Below the pieces are notes generated by a model. It worked only from the letters and a program-made list of their open reading frames with translations, made no database searches and was not told where the DNA came from. From assembly GCA_022791755.1 (NCBI GenBank), contig JAAVZR010000038.1, positions 62,001 through 126,000 of the forward strand: a stretch of 64,000 bases of DNA, given 5' to 3'. Positions 59,143-64,000 of the stretch are shown piece after piece. The position numbers and the translations under genes are program-made. Position 1 is the stretch's first letter; every line of letters starts with the position of its first letter. The DNA is from Lachnospiraceae bacterium (GTDB taxonomy: Bacteria > Bacillota > Clostridia > Lachnospirales > Lachnospiraceae).

Positions 59143-60155
59143 AGCAGTTCTTCCTGACCTTGCAACGATACGCACCGTGGCTTTGCTTACTGTTGACTAT
59201 GGACGCCTTTTCCGCGCTGCTCCTCTGGCTTTCCGATGCGAAGGCATTTGGGACTCTTACGGGAATCATTCTGCTTGCCAGCCTCGTGTTTTTTTATGCA
59301 ATCGTGTCGGTTGTTTATCTCAGAGAGCAGCGCAAACGGGCGCTTTTTCAGGCGTTTCTGACAGAGCCGGATGCGGTGCATACGGAAAAACTCATGGGTA
59401 TAATGAGTCGGCAGGAGCAGCAGCAGCTCCTTCTTCTGGCCGCCGTCCTGGAGGAAAAGCAGAAGCGGGTCAGAGAGACGGAGGAAGCACTCCGGGATTA
59501 CGAGGAATATGTGGAGGGCTGGGTTCATGAAGCCAAAACGCCTCTGTCTTTGCTCACCATGATTTTGGATAATCGGGCGGATGAGCTTTCTCCCTCTTTG
59601 CAGGTAAAACTGAACTATGTCCGCAGCCAGCTTCAGCAGGATATCACCCAGATGCTTTACTATGCCCGGCTGGGGAGCAGCACGAAGGATTATCGGTTTG
59701 AAGCCGTAAATCTTTCCGATGTATGGGAAGAAGTTCTGGAGGATTATATCCCGCTTTTAGAGGAAAGGCAGTTTCTCATCGAAAACCGCCTGCAAGCTGA
59801 AACAGTCTATACCGACCGTCGGGGACTGGGATTTATGTTAGGTCAAATCCTCAGCAACGCCATCAAATATTGCAGCAAGGATCCCACGCTCACCGTATCT
59901 GTGCAACACATCGACACGGCGGATATTCTGATCGTTACAGATAACGGCATCGGTGTCAAAAGCTATGATCTGCCATATATTTTTCAGAAAGGTTTTACCG
60001 GTGATGCAATCGCCAGCGAGAAGAAAGCCACAGGTATGGGGCTGTATTTGACAAAAAAGATGGCAGATGACCTCAATTTGCAGCTGGAAGCAGAATCTCA
60101 ATGGGGAAAGGGATTTTCGATTTCCATTACATTCCCCAAAGTCCGATTTCTCTGA
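59139..60155 (+). CDS. Intramembrane-sensing histidine kinase of the Bce module
   Basis: The 338-residue kinase has two N-terminal membrane segments (about 10-30 and 40-62) with almost no extracellular loop, then the H box WVHEAKTPLS with H130, N box LGQILSNAIKYC, and G boxes DNGIGVKSYD and ATGMGLYLTKKM. This layout, without sensor domain, is that of BceS-like kinases that depend on the transporter for sensing. It closes the operon. Confidence 0.93.
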   Translation: MKQFFLTLQRYAPWLCLLLTMDAFSALLLWLSDAKAFGTLTGIILLASLVFFYAIVSVVYLREQRKRALFQAFLTEPDAVHTEKLMGIMSRQEQQQLLLLAAVLEEKQKRVRETEEALRDYEEYVEGWVHEAKTPLSLLTMILDNRADELSPSLQVKLNYVRSQLQQDITQMLYYARLGSSTKDYRFEAVNLSDVWEEVLEDYIPLLEERQFLIENRLQAETVYTDRRGLGFMLGQILSNAIKYCSKDPTLTVSVQHIDTADILIVTDNGIGVKSYDLPYIFQKGFTGDAIASEKKATGMGLYLTKKMADDLNLQLEAESQWGKGFSISITFPKVRFL

Positions 60156-60222
60156 CAAGACATGACGCCCCCTGTTTTCGCAAGCCTCTACATCCAAAAT
60201 ACAGATCCACATGCAAATATGT

Positions 60223-60259
60223 AAACCGCCGTTTATCGACAACACCACAACGGCGGTTT
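60223..60259 (+). terminator. Stem-loop between the convergent kinase and nucleotidyltransferase genes
   Basis: AAACCGCCG (60223-60231) and CGGCGGTTT (60251-60259) are perfect 9-base arms around 19 bases. A weak T-rich tract follows on the minus strand (GGTTTACATATTTG). It may serve as a terminator for both genes. Confidence 0.5.
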
Positions 60260-60351
60260 GCCGCCACTTTGCCGCTGCCAAGAGATTAAAACAGTCTTGG
60301 CTTTGTCCCACAAGCAGAGGAAGCGCCTGACAGCGGGTAAACGAATGGTCA

Positions 60352-60741
60352 TTAAAGGCGGCCGGTTTTTCTCACCTTTTCTATCAATGCAATATCCGTC
60401 AAATCCTTTTTCCTGCCAAGCCTCTTTTTCATCTGTACAAGTCCGTCCACACACACAACAGGAACGCCGCTGATAATTTCCACGGTACCCTCAATCCAGT
60501 TTTCAAAAAGCTCCACATCCTCAGAATACGAGATTTTTCTGGTCCCATCTTCACTGCGTAAAACAACATAACCCTGTTGTTCCAATTTATCTGCCAGAAG
60601 CGTACTGCATCCCAAATCAATATCATGTGTTTGAGGGCGAAACCCATGTAAAACCATAGCGCCGCCGCCGACCACCCAGTATTCCCTTTCAGAAAAAGAA
60701 AGCTCCCGAAGCCGTTGAAGCAAAGAATATTTATCAAACAT
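60352..60741 (-). CDS. Nucleotidyltransferase-fold protein, unknown role
   Basis: The 129-residue protein has YWVVGGGAMVLHGFRPQTHD followed by IDLG, the glycine and Asp-x-Asp pattern of minimal nucleotidyltransferases, but lacks the second half of a full enzyme such as the AbiEii or MNT families. The GG-A and DID residues are intact. It has a helical tail with QMKKRLGRKKDLTDIALIEK. No HEPN or toxin partner is adjacent. ATG 60741 is chosen; GTG 60759 is an in-frame alternative. Confidence 0.7.
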   Translation of the reverse strand: MFDKYSLLQRLRELSFSEREYWVVGGGAMVLHGFRPQTHDIDLGCSTLLADKLEQQGYVVLRSEDGTRKISYSEDVELFENWIEGTVEIISGVPVVCVDGLVQMKKRLGRKKDLTDIALIEKVRKTGRL

Positions 60742-60842
60742 ATGTCCTAAGTCCCCCACATCCCAAATCCCGCCGTCGTGCCGGATACCGTAAAATCATT
60801 CACCAAAACCGCAAAAAAGTTCCCGCAAAGGCATCAAACAAA

Positions 60843-60880
60843 ACCCTGCAAGTCCACAGCAGGCCGCGCACTTGCAGGGT
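60843..60880 (-). terminator. Terminator of htpG (minus strand)
   Basis: ACCCTGCAAGT and ACTTGCAGGGT are perfect 11-base arms with a 16-base loop; on the minus strand TTTTGTTT follows. It lies downstream of hairpin element C, so the htpG transcript would include that element. Confidence 0.8.
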
Positions 60881-60904
60881 ATGGGGGATAAGGCGAAGAA
60901 ACAG

Positions 60905-61050
60905 CCCGGTTCCTGAGGGGATTCCCAGCCGGACCCTTGCAGGACGCCGGCGCTTAGTGAGCGCGAGCGGCAGCGAAGCGCGAACTTAGAGCCGCTGCCT
61001 CCTGCACGGAGCGAGAGCGCGTCCGGCCGGGAATCCCCTCAGGAACCGGG
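60905..61050 (-). repeat. Long hairpin element, copy C
   Basis: The arms 60905-60934 and 61021-61050 pair over 30 bases with one mismatch and are nearly the same as those of copy A. The core is conserved and is read on the minus strand, so it lies 3' of htpG in the same sense, 45 bases after its stop. Flanks GGGACGCC and GGCTGT are kept. Confidence 0.92.
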
Positions 61051-61095
61051 CGTCCCTCTCCCTCCCCTCATTCCCCTGCAAACAGCCTGCAACCT

Positions 61096-63093
61096 TTATT
61101 TGGCAACCTTCATCATCAACTCATTGCTGCGGCTGATAAAGGCAGTCATCCGCTCAGGAGAGAGAGAACCGTGGCTTAAAAGCGCCAGGTCATACAGCTG
61201 CTCGCAGATCGCCGGGGTCATCTCACCGTCTTTATCCTGGAGCACGGCCTGGACCAGGGGATGGCTGACATTGAGAATCAGCGTCTGGCCCTCTGCTCCA
61301 AACATGGAGGCGTCGCCGCCCATGGCGTACATGCGGAACATCTCCTGCATCCGGCGGCTTTCCTCAGAGACGGTGATCATGGAGGCGATCTTCTCGTCTT
61401 TGAGCTTCTCAGCCTTTACCTGGAGAGCTTCGTTGTTCAGCGCTTTTTGGAAAATCTGGCTCAGAGCTTCCTCATCGGCCTTCATGCTCTCGGCCTCTTC
61501 CTCGCTCACCTGCTCTTTGTAGGTGTCGCTCTCGGCGTCGATCCGCTTGAAATGCAGGTTTTCATTGGCCTGCTCGATCTGCTGAATAAAGGGTGAGTCA
61601 ATATTGTGGGGGAGGATGACCGCATTGGTCCCCTGGGCCTTGAACATATTGATATACTGGCTCTGCTCTTTTTCATCGGTGACATAGTAAATCGTATTTT
61701 CATGGGCTTCTTTGGCGTCTTCCATGCACTGGGGCAGAGTCAGATACTTGCCGTTTAAATCCTTGAAAATCATGTAATCCTGAATCTTTTCGCGGAATTT
61801 CTCATCCTTGATGTAGCCGAATTTGATAAAGGGATTGATATCGTCCCAGTATTTTTCGTAGGATTCCTTTTCGGTTTTATACATACCGGAGAGCTTGTCC
61901 GCTACCTTCTTCGTGATGTAATCGGAGATTCTCTTTACGAAGCCGTCGTTTTGCAGAGCGCTGCGGGATACGTTAAGCGGCAGGTCAGGGCAGTCGATGA
62001 CGCCCTTTAAGAGCATCAGAAATTCCGGAATGACCTCTTTGATGTTATCGGCGATAAACACCTGATTATTGTACAGCTTGATGACGCCCTCGATGGTTTC
62101 GTATTCCAGCGCAATCTTCGGGAAGTAGAGGATTCCCTTCAGATTAAAGGGGTAGTCCATGTTCAGGTGAATCCAGAACAGGGGCTCCTTGTAATCGTTA
62201 AATACCTTGCGGTAAAAGGTCTTGTACTCCTCCTCGGTGCAGTCGTTGGGGTGCTTTGTCCAGAGCGGCGTGGTGTCGTTGACGGGAACCGGGCGGCGCA
62301 GGATCTTGGCCTTGTTCCTGGCCGGACTGATCTCAACCAACTCTTTGGTGCCGTCTTCGTTTTCCTTTTCCTCGGTCTTCGCTTCTTCAGTGAAGCGCTC
62401 GATGACCGTGTCGTCTTCCCTCACTTCATCGGCGTCAATGGTGTCGTACTGAGGTTCGGCGTTCTCTTTTTCCAGATAGATCTCCGTGGGCATAAAGGAA
62501 CAGTATTTCTCCAGCACTTCGCGGACGCGGTACTCATTGGAAAATTCCACGCTGTCTTCGTTCAGATACAGGATGATACGGGTGCCTACAGTGTCCCTGT
62601 CTCCGTCGCCCATGGTAAATTCGTTGCCGCCCTCGGATTCCCAGTGAACGGGTGTGGCGCCCTCTTTGTAGGACAGGGTGTCGATGGTAACCCGGTCCGC
62701 CACCATAAAGGCGGAGTAGAAGCCCAGGCCGAAGTGGCCGATGATCTGCTCGTCGCCGGCCTTGTCCTTATACTGTTCTAAGAATGCCTGGGCGCCGGAG
62801 AATGCGATCTGATTAATATACTCGTCCACCTCATCCATGGTCATACCCAGACCATTGTCGATGAAGGAGATGGTCTTATCGTCGGGATTGACCGTTACAT
62901 GTACCTGGAATTTCGTGTCGTCGGGGATCTGGTACTCGCCCATGATCTCCAGCTTCTTTAACTTCGTGATGGCGTCGCAGCCATTGCTGATCAGCTCGCG
63001 AATGAAAATGTCGTGGTCCGAGTAGAGCCACTTTTTGATAATGGGAAAAATGTTTTCACTGTTAATGGAAAGGTTGCCGGTTTTTGTCGCCAT
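61096..63093 (-). CDS. htpG: Molecular chaperone HtpG (Hsp90)
   Basis: The 665-residue chaperone has the GHKL ATPase N-terminus (SENIFPIIKKWLYSDHDIFI, then RELISNGCDAITKLKKLE), DNGLGMTMDEVDEYI, the GHFGLGFYSAFMVADRV lid, the middle domain and a dimerisation end. It folds stressed proteins. An AAGGAGTGA site precedes ATG. The CIRCE operator upstream points to HrcA control, which is unusual for htpG in Bacillus but known in several other Firmicutes and gut Clostridia. Confidence 0.96.
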   Translation of the reverse strand: MATKTGNLSINSENIFPIIKKWLYSDHDIFIRELISNGCDAITKLKKLEIMGEYQIPDDTKFQVHVTVNPDDKTISFIDNGLGMTMDEVDEYINQIAFSGAQAFLEQYKDKAGDEQIIGHFGLGFYSAFMVADRVTIDTLSYKEGATPVHWESEGGNEFTMGDGDRDTVGTRIILYLNEDSVEFSNEYRVREVLEKYCSFMPTEIYLEKENAEPQYDTIDADEVREDDTVIERFTEEAKTEEKENEDGTKELVEISPARNKAKILRRPVPVNDTTPLWTKHPNDCTEEEYKTFYRKVFNDYKEPLFWIHLNMDYPFNLKGILYFPKIALEYETIEGVIKLYNNQVFIADNIKEVIPEFLMLLKGVIDCPDLPLNVSRSALQNDGFVKRISDYITKKVADKLSGMYKTEKESYEKYWDDINPFIKFGYIKDEKFREKIQDYMIFKDLNGKYLTLPQCMEDAKEAHENTIYYVTDEKEQSQYINMFKAQGTNAVILPHNIDSPFIQQIEQANENLHFKRIDAESDTYKEQVSEEEAESMKADEEALSQIFQKALNNEALQVKAEKLKDEKIASMITVSEESRRMQEMFRMYAMGGDASMFGAEGQTLILNVSHPLVQAVLQDKDGEMTPAICEQLYDLALLSHGSLSPERMTAFISRSNELMMKVAK

Positions 63094-63186
63094 TTTACAG
63101 TCACTCCTTCTTTATAATATCGTTGATTAATGGAAATAATGCCGTCCGGCCGGAATATAAGAGGACGGAACGGCCTGCTGGAGACT

Positions 63187-63215
63187 ATTGTAATACGGGT
63201 GAAGAGAAATGTCAA
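63187..63215 (-). promoter_or_regulatory. Promoter of htpG
   Basis: On the minus strand TTGACA (63215-63210) and TACAAT (63192-63187) are 17 bases apart. CIRCE starts 7 bases upstream of the -35 box. Confidence 0.85.
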
Positions 63216-63222
63216 GAGAAAA

Positions 63223-63249
63223 TCAGCACTCGATCTGTATGAGTGCTAA
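63223..63249. promoter_or_regulatory. CIRCE operator (HrcA site)
   Basis: TCAGCACTC, 9 spacer bases and GAGTGCTAA match the CIRCE consensus TTAGCACTC-N9-GAGTGCTAA at all but one position. It lies between the divergent htpG and rlmH promoters, upstream of both -35 boxes (7 and 14 bases away), which is not the usual place over or after the start point. Confidence 0.92.
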
Positions 63250-63263
63250 CAAACAGCGGTTCG

Positions 63264-63292
63264 TTGACATGAAGCAGGGAAAAAGATATAAT
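63264..63292 (+). promoter_or_regulatory. Promoter of rlmH
   Basis: TTGACA (63264-63269) and TATAAT (63287-63292) are a perfect consensus pair 17 bases apart. The transcript would start about 20 bases before the ATG. Confidence 0.9.
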
Positions 63293-63320
63293 GAGGGAAG
63301 AGGACCAGGAGGTGAACCGG

Positions 63321-63800
63321 ATGCGAATTACCGTCTTATGTGTGGGTAAGATCAAAGAAAAGTTTTTTGCAGAAGCGCTAAAGGAGTATGGGAAGCGTCT
63401 GGGGCGCTATTGCCGCCTGGAGATCGTGGAAGTGGCGGATGAGAGGACGCCGGACGGGGCTTCGCAGGCGCAGAACCAGCAGATTCTGAGATCGGAGGGC
63501 CAGAGGATTCTCACAAAGATCCCGGCGCAGAGTCATGTGGTTGCGCTGGCTATCGAGGGAAAGCAGCCGGACTCGGTGGAGCTGGCGGAAAGGATCAGGG
63601 ACCTGGGAGTACGGGGGATCAGCCATATTACTTTTATCATCGGCGGGTCGCTGGGGCTTGCCAGGGAGGTCATGGAGCGGGCCGATGAGGCGGTAAGCTT
63701 TTCCCGGATGACCTTTCCTCATCAGCTGATGCGGGTGATTTTGCTGGAGCAGATATATCGGGCGTACCGGATTATGAATGGAGAACCATATCATAAGTAA
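63321..63800 (+). CDS. rlmH: 23S rRNA pseudouridine-1915 N3-methyltransferase RlmH
   Basis: The 159-residue SPOUT methyltransferase has ITVLCVGKIKEKFFAEAL at the start and the knotted SAM site ITFIIGGSLGLAREVMERAD, then FSRMTFPHQLMRVILLEQIYRAYRIMNGEPYHK as in all RlmH. It methylates m1/Psi1915 in helix 69 of 23S rRNA. ATG 63321 is set by AGGAGG 8 bases upstream. It shares an intergenic region with htpG and CIRCE. Confidence 0.96.
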   Translation: MRITVLCVGKIKEKFFAEALKEYGKRLGRYCRLEIVEVADERTPDGASQAQNQQILRSEGQRILTKIPAQSHVVALAIEGKQPDSVELAERIRDLGVRGISHITFIIGGSLGLAREVMERADEAVSFSRMTFPHQLMRVILLEQIYRAYRIMNGEPYHK

Positions 63801-64000
63801 AGGCGAAAAGGAACGGATATTCTTTAGGGCAAAAGAGAATAAGAGTTGTATTTGTACCCCCAAGGGAGTTTGCATATTCCATGGGGTTGATTATGACTTA
63901 TAACAACTTATCAAATGGTTTGTATGACTGGCATGGTAATACATTCAAGATGTATATTCAAAAAAGAAAATGTTTTTGATGTAATTTGAGATATTTTATG
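63801..64000 (+). other. 200-base end region without a supported gene
   Basis: AT-rich region after rlmH. A 28-codon frame at 63893-63979 (starting MTYNNLSNGLYDWHG) has only a poor ribosome binding site, GGGGTTGATT, and I cannot support it. It could be the leader of a gene beyond the window. Confidence 0.4.

Overview
The window looks like chromosomal DNA of a Gram-positive anaerobe of the Clostridia, most probably a Lachnospiraceae gut commensal (cluster XIVa type). Pointers are AddAB instead of RecBCD, a CIRCE heat-shock operator, a Bce-type ABC/two-component module, lipoproteins with Gram-positive lipoboxes, a single-chain glycyl-tRNA synthetase, strong AGGAGG ribosome binding sites and many PTS and TTT transport genes. 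The species cannot be fixed from the sequence alone. The housekeeping parts look moderately GC-rich by eye; about 1.6-8.2 kb is visibly more AT-rich, as expected for acquired DNA.

Layout. 0-1.5 kb: end of a probable GNAT gene, an RNA 2'-phosphotransferase (kptA) and a lipoprotein. 1.6-8.2 kb: a tightly packed defence cassette, hamA-hamB (Hachiman), a small SAM methyltransferase and a PLD-nuclease/SF2-helicase fusion with a DUF3427-like tail. 8.3-9.7 kb: an orphan colicin-E-type immunity gene, a truncated metallo-hydrolase pseudogene, a YjbR protein and a small Smr protein. 9.7-11.8 kb: dihydrouridine synthase and a transglutaminase-fold protein. 11.9-20.7 kb: a LacI regulator and an operon of two cytoplasmic sulfatases, a complete tripartite tricarboxylate transporter (TctC-TctB-TctA) and a zinc dehydrogenase, with two LacI-type operators at its promoter. 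21-30 kb: small alarmone synthetase, ROK sugar kinase, addB, addA. 30.9-39.8 kb: M16C peptidase, era, recO, lipoprotein, glyS, and a REC/HD-GYP/PAS/GGDEF protein. 40.2-48.4 kb: a sugar operon with MupG (DUF871), lactose/cellobiose-type PTS IIA, IIB and IIC, and three tandem GH1 6-phospho-beta-glycosidases. 48.5-54.9 kb: NusG-II membrane protein, coaX, coaBC, cardiolipin synthase, prfC, Nudix. 55.6-60.2 kb: a Bce-type transporter with its response regulator and kinase. 60.3-63.8 kb: a nucleotidyltransferase-fold orphan, htpG and rlmH with CIRCE between their divergent promoters.

Two things stand out beyond the ordinary genes. First, the four-gene 1.8-8.2 kb cassette joins a Hachiman pair to a methyltransferase and a second nuclease-helicase with overlapping reading frames. 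Second, four dispersed elements of about 147 bp (20.7, 30.1, 30.5 and 60.9 kb) share an architecture: long outer arms that differ between copies but stay self-complementary, around an inner core conserved in three of the four copies. Three of the four lie directly 3' of a protein gene in the same sense. This covariation points to a selected structure, RNA or cruciform DNA, of a kind I cannot name.
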